Shown one piece after another: positions 1-17,317 of a stretch of 64,000 bases of DNA. Location: NCBI GenBank assembly GCA_018398805.1, contig JAGFBZ010000863.1, positions 496,001 through 560,000 of the forward strand, in the 5' to 3' direction. The translations under genes were made by a program, and so were the position numbers. How positions within the stretch are numbered: the first letter of the stretch is position 1; every line of letters starts with the position of its first letter. The notes under the pieces were generated by a model. That model worked only from the letters and a program-made list of their open reading frames with translations. It was not told the origin of the DNA and searched no databases. The DNA comes from Hirundichthys speculiger (lineage: Eukaryota; Chordata; Actinopteri; Beloniformes; Exocoetidae).

Positions 1-3000
1 AGATTCAATCACACACACACATGCCTACCAGTAAATATATCTGTCTGTGTGCCAGGGGGCTTGAAACAGAAGAAAGTTGATTCATGGGATCACTACCATC
101 CCTGCAGCTAAAGCTACATGCAAAACCACTTATGATCACTTATAACAAGTCCATAGACACCGTGGGCATCAGCTGATCCACGCCGACAGCCACAAGAAGT
201 GGCACCCCGGGAGAACGGCCCTTTAAAACCCAATTATCCCATGGAGCTGGTGTAGTTTCAAAGGCCAACAGTAGAAGATGCTGGCCCTGATAAGGAGCAC
301 ATGTGTTCCATCACACTTAATTGAAGCAGGGTTTCCTGAAAAAGAAACAAGCCTTTAGCAATTTCACAAAACAAACACCTTTAAGGACATAACAACTGTA
401 TTTGTAATTGAAACATTTTTTATTTTTATTTCTTTTTTTTTTCTAATTTCGAATAGTCTTACACAATATAGTGAATTTTGTGTGCAAGAGTATTTTCCTT
501 ATCCTTTTTTACTGGACATCATTCTGTCTTGGAGAGCACACCATGACGATAGGTTTCCAAACCTTCCCAAATTTGATTACAGGTCTCCTAAAGCCTCTAA
601 CAATGCCGTGGCAAGCATGTCACTTACGGTCACAAGCCAGAAACCTTCTCTGTTTTATTTTTCCTTCTCTTTGCCTTCTTCTCATCCTCATAATCTGAAT
701 TTAAAGACATAAGACCATTTTTTTTTTTTTTAATTAAAAACATACAGAACAAATTTATAGTGAGGACAAAATAGTACGGCTACGTTGATCAAAAAGGTAC
801 TGGTTTGTTTTTATTGTCTTTTTGGGTTGAGATGTGCATTTTTAATTTAATTTTAGAAATTATTTGAAGAAAAGAAGGTGACAGAAGACTTGTAAATTCA
901 TTTAGTTTGCCTTTTGTATCTGGAGTCACAGTGTTTCTACAAGTCTATTCCCATCATCTTTAGCGTGTATTTGCATTTGCAATTTCTAATTTACAGGGAT
1001 ATTATTACTTCTCTGGCACTGAACCCTTTTTGGGAATCCATCCCTTTAATGTTAAACCATGTGGACATTAAAGTCTTTCCTTGACTTACAAGACATGACA
1101 TTTTTGGAAACATACAACCCAGGTCAAAGATGGAGCTCATTAAAGGATTGCACACAACCACAAATTCACGAGAGAAAAAGGGAATAGAGAAAAAATGTTT
1201 AGTTAAGTCAAACTTCAGTCACAGGAGGAAGCTCAGCTTTGTAACTGGCCACTGGAGATGAGAGACAAAGACAGTCTTGTGCAGCCTGCTCCATGAGGCT
1301 CCCCTGTCTTACTCAGTTTATCAAAGGAAAATTGTGTTTGTTATCAACAACAGCTTTTACAAGCACCACGAGCAATGAGGGGATATGACTACGAGGAGAT
1401 AAAACTTCAAAATAATGCACACTCTGCTTTCTTCCCTCTGATGTTAAATTAAAACCACATTTCTGAAAAGGTCAGATATGATTAGAAGCTGCTGCAGCTA
1501 TTTGATCACAAGCTTTTTCCCCTGTTCACAGTGGCACCAAACTGATGCAGTATTAGTTGTTTTCTCATTTTATCATCGAGTAAATCATACCCCCCCCCCC
1601 CCCCCCCCCAGCCCCATTGCTCAGGCATTCATACTCCACTTTCAATTAGACAAACGGATATAAAACAGTTTCCACTCAGCCAATGCATATCACCAGCAGA
1701 GCACCAAGAAATCTCAAATTAAGTTGCTTAGTCTACAGCCAAAAGCCAGGCAGGCAGAACTATTTGTCTCATTAACTGCAGTTTGTATCCCATTAAACCA
1801 AGCCAGGGAGAGACTTAATGACCCCACAGAGTAGCAAATTACAGAGTCACTATGGCAAACTTTAATTAGACTTTACTAACTGCCATCAGATTTGGCAAGT
1901 TATTTTAAAGTCTTATTCTTTTCCAAGGAAATCCAATAGACATGGCTTTAGCTCCGTGAGACAACTTTACACATCCCATAACTGGTCAATAATCCCATTC
2001 GCTTCATTTGGAGGTCTTTTATTCCCCCCTCTTTAGGATCGCCCAACATCATGATGCAATTTGGGTTTTTTAATCACCATTTTAGCAGTTACAGCACGGC
2101 TGTCCGATTTCCTGCAACAAAAAGAGTGTATCGCCATTAGTGCGAGTAATTCCACACAGCATGCCTCCAGTTGTGGACGTGATCAGAGAAAAAGAAAAAC
2201 AAAAGGCTTCACAATGGAAAACCTGAGCTAATGTCCTCAGTGGTCCCACCTTGTGGTTTTCTCTGGGGCAGTGGCATTCTCCAGACATTATGAGGGAGAA
2301 AGACCTGCAGATGGGTTGGGATCCTTTGACTTTGTGCAGTGTGTGTTTATGCAGACTCACATTGTTTTTTTGTTTGTTTGCTTTTGTTTTTGTTTTTTTT
2401 TTTGTTTTTTTTTGTCATTGTTTTTTTTGGGGGTGTGTGTTTATACCATGTCATGTGAAATGCTAAAATTTGTGTCCCTCAAGATTTCCTAAATGGGTCT
2501 GGAGGAGGGCTGAAACATTATTGCAAGGTCAGCTATGTGTCATGGAACTGATGGCAGACCACTGGGGAGGCTGGTGCAGCGCCGGGATACTTTGCTACTG
2601 TGTCATTCTTTCATGAAGAGATGTCATGGTCAGACTTTTTAAGTACCTCCACAAAGAACCCACTCTTCTCTCAGCCACAGCCAGCATAAGTCATTTTGTT
2701 GGAAACCACGCACCTATAGTTAAGAGTATTTTTACGCAGAACCGGTGCCATGTGCCCTGACAACATGGAGGCTAACCTCACCAGTGTGACCTGCTCAGCA
2801 TTTCATTCCCATGCCGAAGTCAAATAAGCAAAGCCACGCAGCGGGTCAGATATTGAAAATCACGCACTTAGAGAGTGAAAAGCAAAACAGAGAGACTTCT
2901 TGTCCTGTTTTAAACTTTAGCTTATATAAACGTAGCCAGGGCTGGAGTGATATCTGATAAAATAGATCAAAATTACATTATTGGCTTTTATAGCCCACTG

Positions 3001-3771
3001 AAAACATAGCCCAAAGGTATGCTATTTGGCAGAGAGCAACTCGTAATATGTCTAAGAATTGTTACCATCTGGCTGGACTGCAGGGAATGCTTCTCTCTTA
3101 AAAACCTCAAAGTCAAAATGATACAAGTAAAATGCAGCATTCATAACCAGGTTGGCTTTTTATGGATGCCTGTCCACATTGATTTGGCTCCATGGTGACT
3201 TGAAGACATCTTGTGCTCTTAAGGAGTAATTATTTTTGCTTCTAAAAGTGGATCTGTGATGCCTCACCATCCAAACACAGCAGAACATTGGAGGCTTCCA
3301 GTAATCTGCATATTTATAACAATCTAAAGACATAAGAACGATAATATAAAACTGTTATCTGTTTCAAGCTTGTCTGCGTCAATACAACTTCCAAATGCAA
3401 CATCTTTCAATTGACCAAAAAAAAAGAAAAAGAAAAAGAAAAAGAAAAGATACCCCTGACTTTCTAACCCTTTTCTCAGAGCTGCGCCCTTCTAATCGTA
3501 CTTCTGTAGCCAGTTTCAACCCCTATTACCTCATTATGAGATTACAATGTCAATGTGGATAGAATTGTGACAATTACAATAAGTGGTGGAGTAATTTTCG
3601 GCATTAAATGGGGCCTTTGTGTTCTGTGTTGCCGTGTATTTCCGTGGCCTGTCATTGGCCGAAAACAGCAGGTATATAGACTCAAGAGTCTGTGTATGTA
3701 CACCAGCACAAACGTCACTCATTCATATCAACAAACATTCAGTTACACTGATGAGGTAGTGCGGAGCTCAT

Positions 3772-3805
<34 letters not shown>

Positions 3806-4060
3806 GGCCTGTGGCATATGAAACACGAGTCCCTGTTCAGCAGTGTGAATGCTGGGGGAGCGAGAAGGTGGAGACTCAGTGCCTCCTTGACCTGTCACTA
3901 TTGATGATGTGTGTATGCGTATGCACGTGAGTGTGTGAGAATCCAGCAGACATCTACAGAGGGACAGCCACCCCCACCCCCTACCCCACTGCCGACATCC
4001 TCCCATACCTCCCCCTTGCTCCCCACATCTCTCCCTCCTCTCCTCCCCTCTCCTGGCGCC
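1..4060. other. Non-coding DNA, distal upstream of msx
   Basis: I see no gene here. Open frames are short, lack splice context or known motifs, and several run through low-complexity tracts. Simple sequence includes a poly-C run near 1591-1609, T-rich tracts near 2366-2430, an AAAAAG-type repeat near 3417-3449 and a TG repeat near 3776-3802. Much of the rest is complex, non-repetitive sequence, as expected for regulatory DNA beside a developmental homeobox gene, but that is inference. Confidence 0.6.
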
Positions 4061-4074
4061 CTGGTATGAGAGAG

Positions 4075-4345
4075 AAAGCTGTTGTTAATAAAAAGTTTTC
4101 AAATAATGGGATGAAAAGAGAGGTGAAATTGAGCGGCCCTGGCCGTATTATTTCTTCTCTGTATGGGAGCTGGCCTCTCGCAGTCTCTCCGACGCTCTCC
4201 GACCTGGAGGGGGTCGCTAGCTCGGTGACCATTTCTGCCCTGGGGCCAAAGCAAATGATTTGCCTCTCTGAGGCTTCAAAGGGGAGCAATTACACTTAAG
4301 TAACCAAATGAATAGATAGCCCAGCTTGGCAGCAGTTTGGGGGGA
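4075..4345. promoter_or_regulatory. Candidate conserved non-coding element
   Basis: This roughly 270-bp block is complex, moderately GC-rich and free of simple repeats, unlike the pyrimidine-rich stretch just before it. It has AT-rich homeodomain-like sites (TTAATAAAA near 4085, CAATTACACTTAAG near 4288) beside GC-rich text. Such mixes are typical of developmental enhancers near homeobox genes. The open frames crossing it have no recognisable product. The enhancer call is a guess from composition and location, because conservation could not be tested here. Confidence 0.25.
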
Positions 4346-7300
4346 AACAGTGGAGGCCTTTGAGGGAAGAGGCACCACACCTTAGGAGTAATATGTAACA
4401 GCTCGCATCCCAGAGGGGAAAAAAAGAGAGGAAAATAAACAAGCAAATATTCTGTCACTGAAGTCAGAAAGAAAAAAAAAAAAAAGAAAAGGTGCTGAAA
4501 CGTGCCCAAACCAAAACAACAACATCATTGAGAGTGGTTTACCGATGCAGCCGAAAGCTTTTAAAGTACCAGTAATTAGTGCCTTACAGAAATAGAGGCT
4601 AAACCACTGGTCACTTTGTCTGTAGTATATCACATAAACCCATACTGTATGCATTATATTACAGAGAAATGTGTGAGAAATGTAATTTTTTTTTCTGCGC
4701 TGTATATCCACTTTGCAGGCTTCCTTATCTGAGCCCATCAGTGTTCGTTTGCATGGTGGTTCTGTTGTGTGTTTATGGATTATGCAATCAATGTGTTCTC
4801 AAACTTAAAAAACGTATTGAGCATAGAAAGCTAAAACTGGATATCAATCCTCCTGGAACTGAATCGAACTGTATGTATTAGAAGAAACAAAAACATTAAC
4901 TGCAGTCTTGAGAACCGTGAATTGCACTTCTGTGAGTGGCACGCATAAAGTCCGCCTCTGCCCACTGATAAAAGGCTTGAAAAAGGGCCCTATTGAGTGA
5001 AGTGGAGACTGGGAGTTTGGTAGGGGCTCACCTGTGGAGAGGAGTCTATAGCTGCATAGAAGGCCCAACAGCTGCCAGGGTTGTAAGTCTAGGCACCTAG
5101 CAGAGCTGCAGAATGGAAAATGCAAGGAGCTCTTTCAATGCACTGCCACTTAGTAACAGAAGGCATGTGCCAAACTTGCAGAATGAGAATGAAAACTCCC
5201 CCTTCGGAGTTTGCTAAATATCAGCAGCGACTCTTTTTATCCCTTCCCCTTTGCCCCCCTCTTCTCTCTTTCTCCATCTCCTTTAGTCTATTATAATTCC
5301 TCCATAAAAGAACAATGGTTGACTGAAAGACCCCCAAACCACGGAGATATACCAACAATCGGCGGGGAGAGGGAAGAAGAGGGGGATTCGGCTGAAGTGT
5401 GGAAGCCATCAATTATAGAGGGCCTAAAGTTAACATCCCAGCAGGGTACGTGCATTAGAATGCAGATATAGACAGGCTATGGGCAGCAGATGCCAAGCGG
5501 AGCGGTCAAAAGAGCATCTCAAACTCATGAGAGGACATATGCAATGTGGGAGACTCCCGCCTCCGTACCTCGCCCTGGAATCTACAGGAGAATAGAAAAT
5601 TAAATTGAATGATGATTGTAGTCATGGCTCAAAGGAGCCATTGTGTGGAACTAACTGGAATTATGGGTTTGAAATGTGACAAACAACTGACATCTCACAT
5701 AATGGGTGCCAATACACATGGCTGCGGTGCAGTCTCAATAAATCTCACACATCAGCAGTGAGACTGAATGTGGGGTTCAACGCTGCAACAAGTGAGCTCC
5801 GGTCAAGTCGAAAAGCGCACCGTGATTCCTCCGCATGCTCTGCCCTAACAGGATTTTCCCCCTCTCACCCCATCTCTCTATTCTGGCTGCCCAGCAAGCC
5901 GCAGCCCTCCAGGCTTCCTCGCACTGCTAATTTTCACTAGCCTGCAGGCTATCTTCACAGCCAGGACAGTGCAATTGTATTATGAGGCTCATTAAGCAAT
6001 AGCACGAAAGAAGGGATCTCTTACCCCCCATCTACTTTCCCGTCCACGCTGTTCACGGGGAGAACAGGGGGTGAATAGAAGAGATGAAGAGTTAGAGCAA
6101 AGTTCTAAATTACAGTCGTGAGGCTCTTCTGGGTTGTTTGTGTTTACTACATCAGTTTGTTTTGGAGCTGGGAAGGCGGTGGAGGAGGAGACCCTGCAAA
6201 GTCGATGCCTCTGAGAACCAATCCGGCTGCTCAGCAGCAGCTCTATTCAGGTTCAGCTCATGCTTGTTTATTTGAAAGAGACCCCGCTTTTTTAACTTCC
6301 CACCCTCTCCATTGTTCGCCTGCTCATAGGGAGGACTTTGAAATTGTAATCTCAGGATATTCAAACACACACGTTTGCTCTGACCTATCGCACCTGCAAT
6401 AACATTATTACTATGAGACAAGCTTCGTCAGCTTCAGTGGATTCAACAACGTTTGACTTAAAAACTTGTCTTCGACATTTTACTAACTTACAAAGCTTCA
6501 TGTGATGAGTTTGATTTTAAAAAAAGGCTTGTTACAGGAATATGAACTGATACAACACAAAGAACACAGAAACATCTAAAGAAAATGTTATGTTCTTCAA
6601 ATTAAGAAAACATTTCAAAATTCATAATATCAAAACAGAAAAACAAAGCAACATTAAAACTAAATAATGCCTTTTGGCAGATTTTGAATTTTTTTTTTTT
6701 TTTATGTTCTGTTCTGGCTTTTAGAGTTGCATCTTCTGAAACGTTTTCCCTGTTGTCATCTTTTTTTAAAACTTATAATTGTGGCTTTGCAGTTATGCCA
6801 GAAATTCTCTTTACGCCCCAGTGGCAAACGATTTGCTCTAATGTCAGAACTAAAAATTATTAATCACCTGTAAAAGAGACAGGGCTCTAATAAATAAAAT
6901 CAATCATTGTTTGCAGCCCTTGCAAAGTCACTGGAGCGTTGGCCTGTCCATCAAAGCCTTTCTTCAGTGAACAGCCACTGACGTCCGTGTGCTTTAGAGC
7001 TGTGGCGTCAGAGGAAGGTCTGAAGGAAGCGGATTGGACTTTTTAATTGTTTGTTTTTTAAAAATCTTGCTGAGTTTTACTGGTTTTTCCGACATCCTTT
7101 ACTCAACCTTTAAGAGAGCATTTTTAAACGAACTTTGTGTGTTCTCATGCACAAGAATCATTCAGCAAATAAGTTGCTGAAACTTATCTGGATACAGAAA
7201 GATTCCCTTTAGGAAACGATAAGCAAGTGTTTTCAGTGTACAGAGGGACGTGAGGTTGTATTTTTACCCTGTAAAAAAGAAGAATACAGTGCGTTTTGAC

Positions 7301-10300
7301 AATTATCACATTCTGATTATAATTGCTTTCAACAGGGAACTCAGTGAATTCAGGGGATAACTTGATCATAAGTATCACCTTTCTGTAAATCTCATCTACA
7401 TTCATCCTATTACCAGTGACTGATCATCTCATTTACAATCACCTTGATCAGTGCAAATAAACATATAAAACTTTGACTTTTACATTTTTAAGTATCAGAA
7501 TATTTTTCACTCAGTGGAAGAGAGAATATCACAGATACCAAATTGCTGTAAATTATACAATAGTTGCTGGTTTTGGCCTCACTAGGACTTGAACACAGCA
7601 GCAAAACAGAAAATTGATGCTGCTGCATTGGGTTTCTTTCCTCAGATATACTGCATCACAGCTTTGGCTGCTAAGAGCGTATGAGATTGTGGTGACATTC
7701 TTTGGTTTGTGAATGAGACCACAGAGTAGCCACACAAAGTTCCTCGTCCCCAGCGCTCAACCTAACTCGCCCACTTGCATTGTTTCGAGACTTTCCTCAA
7801 GAATGTGGATTTCTATGGCCGATGGCAGGCCAGACGAAACTGCCAACTGCATTGTCACCTCTTGCGGTTTCTCTCCATAACGACATCTATTGCAGCAGAG
7901 TCCTGGAAAAGCCAGCTCAATGAAAATGTCTGTTTTTGAACACTAGTGACAGTTTTAAAACGTCGTTCAGCATCAGCATACGGGCAAACGTTAGTTTAAA
8001 CTCGAGTTAAAAATGTGTATTCCACCACCTCTGATGAATGAAATCAACCCTGTCATGTGTCGGTTTGAGTCAAAACGAGCAGCTGTAGCACCGCGGGACA
8101 CTGCATCCCCTGATTCTTTTATTGCAGTCCAAAAAAGAAGCTGTGATGGAGGCAATTTGCTTCCTCTGCTTTTGCACGGTACCAATATTTCCCTCATTAC
8201 ACTCAAACACAGGGCACTGAGATGCCACAAGAGGAAGTGGCTTTGGCAGAAAATGTCAAACCAGCATTTAAGTGCAGGATTGAAGCCAGTCTGATGTGGA
8301 CTGGATCAACTTGTTAAGTCAAATGAAAGGTCAAAGATTTTTTTTTTTTCCACAGTGCTGAGCAACACAAATAACTGGTATTTAAACTGTTACAGAAGCT
8401 GTTATGGAAATGTACAATTGAGATTACCTTGCTGGTCACTTGATGTGAGGAATGAGAACAAATTAAAACGTTGGAGGTAGAAAATGTGGATGTAAATAGT
8501 TACCTCTTACTGTCGTGAAAGTGAATGCTTTTCTCGACAGATTGTTCAGATTTCAGGTCATCTTTGGCTTCTTTGGCACACTTTTCCGCTCGTCTTCGCC
8601 CAGCTTCAGAGAAGAAAAGTGAGAGTGAAGCAAGTGTGATGTGTTGTGATGCTGCACACTGTCTGCACTCTGTCACGTCAACAAAGTGTGCTCCTCAGGG
8701 CCGTAGCTAACGGTCTTTGTGCCGCTGCTGACACCTCTCACAGGGATTGGGTTCCACCGTTTGCTCACTTCTCAAAATGATCTTTTTCTTTGTCCAAGGG
8801 TCTCGCCACAGTGGAGAATACACACGCTGTTGATGGACACCAGCTCACTGGAATCACATTAAATCTGAGCACCAATGCGTCACATTCATTTACAGATGGT
8901 TTTGATCAGGAAATGTTTGATCTTCTGGGAGGTCTCTGAACATAAATGTGTGACATGAGAATCACCTGAAAGGCCTAAAACGCTTTTCTCACACCACGCC
9001 ACCATTTGCCCTTACACTTTATGTACTAGATAAATGGTTTTAGTGAAGCATGACGGTGTTGGGAAAGGCTCCCGCGCTTACACGTGAAAAGGTTCGACTT
9101 CTTGTGCCGGCTGAGGGGGAAAACGCCTCCCGTGGTGCTCACGTCGACCTTGAAGGACAGATCTGTTTTCCAACTCACTAACACCTTCTGACACAGCTAA
9201 CCTGCCTGCATGCTGTTACAGAAATGTCTTTTTGGGGAAGGGAGGGCCGGGGGGGGGGCTCAAAGCTAAATAATGCACTAAAGTAAACGCCATGGGAGGA
9301 GAAGTAACTGCTCTGCTCATGTCGATTTATCTCTGGGTGAACCTGTATTGGATGAAACTCTATGCGCTCTGACTCTCATCCCCCTTTCTGCGTGCCAGAG
9401 AGGACACAAGACACATTTGCTGGGATTTAAACACGAACCAGCTGGGTGATGAGAGGCTGCGGCCCGCGAGGAGACCGAAGGCTGGTTTTGTCAGATCGGA
9501 AATGAAGGAGCAGACTCAACATCAGGATTTACTCAAGTTGAATCATCAACCAAAAGTTGTGCCTCTCACCTGACGAGGCCTAAATTGTTCTTTGCACCTG
9601 AGGGTTTTCAGGAGGCCAGCCATTAGTGACCTCAATCCAGACGTTTTGTCGGTCAAAGAATTGTTTGTGCTCCGTTGAGTTTTGGGGGGAAAATGGCAGC
9701 TGATCCTACAGTCGCATGACAGTCATATGATGAGTCAGATGTGAGATACAGCTGCAAAACAATTGCTTGTGTTTTCTGAGCAGGACAAATCTCACAGGTT
9801 AATCATTCATTGTTCCATCCAGTTGGGGGAAGTGAATCATAAAGTGTGAGACTTAAGCAGTAAAAGAGAATGGAGTTAAGTTCTTATAGTCCACTTCTCG
9901 AGTATTTGATAGGGTTGATGAGTGTGGAGCTCACAGTGGGGTCTTGTGTTGGTGCACGAGAAGATCTTTAAATATCAGGGAGTATAAATCTCTTTTTGCA
10001 AAGCCATGCATGTCTTACATGGAAATATCAAATGGACAAAATCCAGCAATGGAAAACACCAAAGCAGCATGTTTTTTTGATGGTCGCTTTGAAGATTATG
10101 ACATTACTTACGAAAAACTTTTCTAAACCACAAAACCTGTCTACAGAGTCGTCTCTTGCTTTGAGACAACGTTGATGCACAGGGATGCTGTAGCCACTAG
10201 GGGGTCCCAAAACTACAGGGGTCGGCCTTGATGTATGGGGCCATGGAGAGAAATAAAATGACCTGTCTTCATTTATAGTTACCAAAATAAAAACATTTAG

Positions 10301-11780
10301 ATGCTTCAGTGCCAAGCACTTAACCTCAGATATGTACAGTCTGAGCTGAGTTTCTGTAATCTGAAATTCTGAGGTTTTTTTTCTTGCAAATTTGTACATT
10401 TATAAAGTCACAATTTCTAGATTTTCTTTAGTTTTATAAGATCAGAAACTCCTGATTTTTTTTTCTCCCATGGAATTCTAGTCCCTTCCCCAGCATGACC
10501 CCCCCCCCCCCTCCCCCTCTAATAGCCTGAATATGCTGTTGTTGTTGTTCCCAGCTCCTCTCAGGATCATTTATGCGCTCTTGCTATGTGTATGTTGCCT
10601 CCCTCATCTAGAATTTGAACTTTGGATTTATAAATCTAACATGCTTTCTTCTTAAAGTGTAACAAATGAATGCATCATGTTGACGGGTCTGAAGTCACCT
10701 ATTGCGCTGTAGTTTTACAGAATCTTAAACGTCCCTGTCTGCTGACATGTTCAAACAACTGGAAGAGACGTGAAACTGGAACATTTTACACTCTTTATTC
10801 TGATAGTTTGGAGGACTTAAAACAGTCTAATTTTACACTGAGATGAACAAATGAAGGGGCTTAGCAGCCTATTCACTCGAAGAACCACTATCTGTAAAAA
10901 CTAACCTGAAAAAGCTTGTATTTTGTAAATGTTCCAGCAAATCTGCATATGTGAAAAAGCACCCTGATTCAGTTGTTCTGGTACTCACCCAGCACATTGT
11001 TCCTGCTGTTGCTCTGCGTTTTTTTTTTTTCGTTTGTTGTTGTTGTTGTTGCTTTATTTTTTATGATGATTTCAGTAACTGAAGCAAAATATATCAGCGT
11101 GCCGTAACGTAAATCAGACGTAAGCAGCTTTAACGTGAAACAGTTACGGTCAGCGGCCGCCTGCTCCCGCGGCTCCGCGCACTGGACTATGAAATATTCG
11201 GAGGACAATTGGTTAAGTGGAGTTAACTGTTGCCTTTTTCTCCCTGAGGTATCTTCCTTTTTGATCCTGCCGAGCCTGGCGCCTTGCAAAACGCAACTTG
11301 TCTGGCTTATTAAATAGTATGACCTGCAGAAAGAAAACGCCTGTTGCTTCTCAACTGGGGCCTTTGTGAGGGAGAAGAGCTCATGACAGGCCTTAAATTG
11401 CTGTGATGCTGTGTGACCAACAGACGTAATCAGTTTCTGCTCTGTGCGCAAACATTTTGCTTGAAGTCTTTTGTTACTTCTGTAGGGTGTTTTTTATTTA
11501 TTTCTGTTTTTTGTTTCTATATTTGTTTTTTTTTTTCTTCTCTGGCTTTGATATCAACAAATAATCTGCACGGTTTTGCTCTGGGAATAATTTAAGAAAC
11601 AGTACCAATGGAAGTGCCCTGGTAATAGATGTAAATTGTCACGAAAGTCCTTCCCACTGCTTAATTGCACTAAAATTGGTCTAAGCTACTTTGTGAAAGC
11701 CATCAATAAGCCCTCTCTGCATGGGGTCTGTATGATTAACGCGTCCTTCCATTCACTGGCCTCTTCATGTCCTCTCGGAA
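4346..11780. other. Non-coding DNA, proximal upstream of msx
   Basis: No gene is recognised. Complex sequence dominates, and parts such as 5380-5800 and 9370-9500 have the texture of regulatory DNA. A short CpG-rich patch with a NotI-like GCGGCCGC lies near 11152-11175, less than 1 kb from the msx start. Mononucleotide runs occur near 6690-6703, 9250-9260 and 10500-10512. The 160-codon frame on the minus strand at 10969-11451 ends in a low-complexity TTTTNEKKKT stretch and has no recognisable domain, so I do not call it a gene. Confidence 0.55.
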
Positions 11781-11789
11781 GTCAGCGGG

Positions 11790-11882
11790 CCAATCAAAAG
11801 TGAACCTAGAGACGTCACGGGACTGACTTGACGAGCTGATTGGCGGGAGATGGGAGGGGGGACAGCCCCTCTCCTTTTATAG
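11790..11882 (+). promoter_or_regulatory. Core promoter of msx gene
   Basis: A CCAAT box lies at 11790-11794, an inverted one (ATTGG) at 11839-11843, and a TATA-like TTTTATAG at 11875-11882. The TATA-like element is about 120 bp before the first in-frame ATG, so transcription probably starts near 11905-11915 and leaves a 5' leader of about 95 bp. The spacing of CCAAT, CCAAT and TATA is orderly and nothing else nearby competes as a promoter. A start site has not been shown experimentally. Confidence 0.6.
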
Positions 11883-12003
11883 AGGACCTCGTCTGGTGCG
11901 TAAACCCTAATCTAATGGGCACCAGTGACAGCGCGCAAACTCACGTTGGAGACCGTAACACCTCAGCCACACAATTCCTTCTGAGCGGGCCACGCCGAGG
12001 TGC

Positions 12004-13358
<1,355 letters not shown>

Positions 13359-14185
13359 TGTTCCTGCGTATGCTTGACTGCAATACACTTATGAGTGAGG
13401 GTCTTTCAGCTCTCATCTCACAGAGCAATATTTGTGTTTTTTTTTTTTTTAATATGAAAACGTCAAATCCGGGGCGGTTTAAACGTAGGACAAATTATAT
13501 CTAAACCTGTCCGCGGCGGACTCTGTGCGTTCTTATGTTCCCCTCGTTTTGTGTCCACCTCTATCGACTGTTTTTCACAGGTTTATACTCCAAAAGTAGA
13601 CGTCGGGGTTTTCCAGAACATGCCTTACATCACTCCAGTCCATCCACTGTGCTCCGAAGCAGTTTGTGAATCCGGACATTTAAACGTGTCCGGACCTCAG
13701 GCGGAGAAAGAAAATGCAACAGAAAAGTACTTAATCGCTGTCAGTGCCTTAAAACCACGCAGTGTGCCGTCTTCATCACTTGAAGTATTTCTTTTTATTC
13801 CGCCTTGGCTATTTTTTTTTTTTTTTTTTTTTTTTTGCCATCCTTAGGTGAAGATGCAGTTTTATTTTCATACAACAGTTCTTGTCAAGATGTCTATTTT
13901 GTAAAAAGGAAAAGGGACAAAATATTTTAGAAAAATACATGAATTAGGTTTTTGACTCTCACGACGTGGCCTTTATGGGAGTGATAGTTCTTCTTTGAGG
14001 AATTTTACTGTAAATGTAAATAAAGATTTGTAGTGTTCACTAAGCCCCGCCGCCTCGCTTGAGCAGGGAAAATGGTATTTATTGAATGTTTGTATCTGTA
14101 CTGTGTACAACAGTCTATATAAATGATCAGTTGCTTGTAAAAACTGGTTTTAGTAAATAAACGCATACAAGATTGAAAGTGATTG
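13359..14185 (+). other. msx 3' UTR with two polyadenylation signals
   Basis: After the stop codon an AT-rich, non-coding trailer runs about 800 bp. AATAAA occurs at 14019-14024 and again at 14156-14161, and TGTA/TGT-rich sequence follows the first. A poly-T run near 13810-13836 is in the middle. The 98-codon frame at 13551-13847 is simply 3' UTR with a poly-T tail and has no recognisable domain. The exact cleavage site cannot be read from sequence. Confidence 0.65.
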
Positions 14186-14204
14186 TCTTTTTTTTTGAGC
14201 TACT

Positions 14205-14480
14205 AATAACTGCAGCTAGGCCTGTAAGTGTCTGGAGCCAGTCCCAGCTGTCACAGGTCAGTCCACCACAGGGCCAAAGACACGAGCGAAACAGAAGCCT
14301 CTGCACGCTCCAACTCACGCCTCTGGTCAGTTCAGAACCAGTCTGTGTTTATGGACTGTGGGAGAAAAGAAACGCAGGTATGAGAACACCCAGACTCCAA
14401 CACAGAAAGGGCCCAGCGGTGAACCAGGAACTTTCTCGCTGCGAGGCCACAATTACAACGCAGGTACAGCCAAACTCTCC
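14205..14480 (-). repeat. Dispersed fish repeat, decayed copy
   Basis: The text contains landmarks of a very common teleost dispersed repeat: TGGAGCCAGTCCCAGCTGTCA, then CAGGGCCAAAGACA, then TTATGGACTGTGGGAG, then ACTCCAACACAGAAAGGGCCC, and finally AACCAGGAACTTTCTCGCTG. Order and spacing match that repeat read in the opposite sense to the copy split across 41235-42600. No target duplication was identified. The 159-codon frame overlapping it is spurious. Family recognition is from memory of the consensus, not from a search. Confidence 0.6.
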
Positions 14481-16591
<2,111 letters not shown>

Positions 16592-16659
16592 GCTTTGCAA
16601 CTCTTTCCACAAACAAATGCAGCAACAGAGGAAACGAACTCAGTGTAAGTGCACAGCCT

Positions 16660-16766
16660 GACCGCCTGACCAGCAGGGGGCGGTACCGGTTCTCTTGCGC
16701 CGCTCGACTCAGAGCTAAAAGAAGACGCTTCCGCTGCTCTGTCCTGTCACAGGTAACTGCCGCGAG
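16660..16766 (+). promoter_or_regulatory. Likely atp5pd promoter and first non-coding exon
   Basis: This short GC-rich, CpG-containing patch stands out in AT-rich surroundings. It carries an ETS-like CTTCCG at about 16727 and ends in a good donor, GAG|GTGAGT, after 16766. Spliced to the acceptor before 18132 it would give a short leader just before the atp5pd ATG, as in other vertebrate genes for this subunit. A possible optional leader exon at 17579-17625 has a strong acceptor (CTCCACAG) and donor (GTAAGC). The exact start is not determined. Confidence 0.5.
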
Positions 16767-17317
16767 GTGAGTACAGAACCGTGGGAACAATGTTCTGGTA
16801 AAAACAGTTCAGATATTGGTTGTTCGTGTCCCCACATGCATATTTGTACCTGAAAAGTGTGAATTGACGCCATATTTATCGTAAATTTAGAGAGAAACGC
16901 GGTGTCTCAAAGGGACTTCTCTGACCTTGGCTATCAAGCTAACAGGGCTAACGTCGTGCAGAGGTCTTTCATCAATCTAAATGTTCAGGAACCGTCTTTA
17001 CTTTCTGTCTGGCTCTGTTTTTATTGTGAAACCTTATATTGTCTTATTATGACACGAGGCAGCCATGAAAATTAAGTTATCACCCTGAGCAGACAAACAA
17101 CATTCTAACACATCTCGACGAAGTCCTGTTTCTTTCTGTAACTATATTTATTGACATTGGTTTAAGTCTGTATCGGTGTCTGTATAACTGTGTATCTATG
17201 TGAATCATTAAGTTTATTTTAATGTGATTTGGTGTTGGAGTAGTTTTTTTATTTATTTTTTATTTATTTATTTATTTTTTTTACAAATTATTAATTTCAA
17301 TTTGTTGTTTCTGTTGC

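Noticed and set aside
10969..11451. 160-residue minus-strand frame upstream of msx
   Set aside because: No recognisable domain; it contains a low-complexity TTTTNEKKK stretch from a GTT repeat, and no splice or promoter context supports it.
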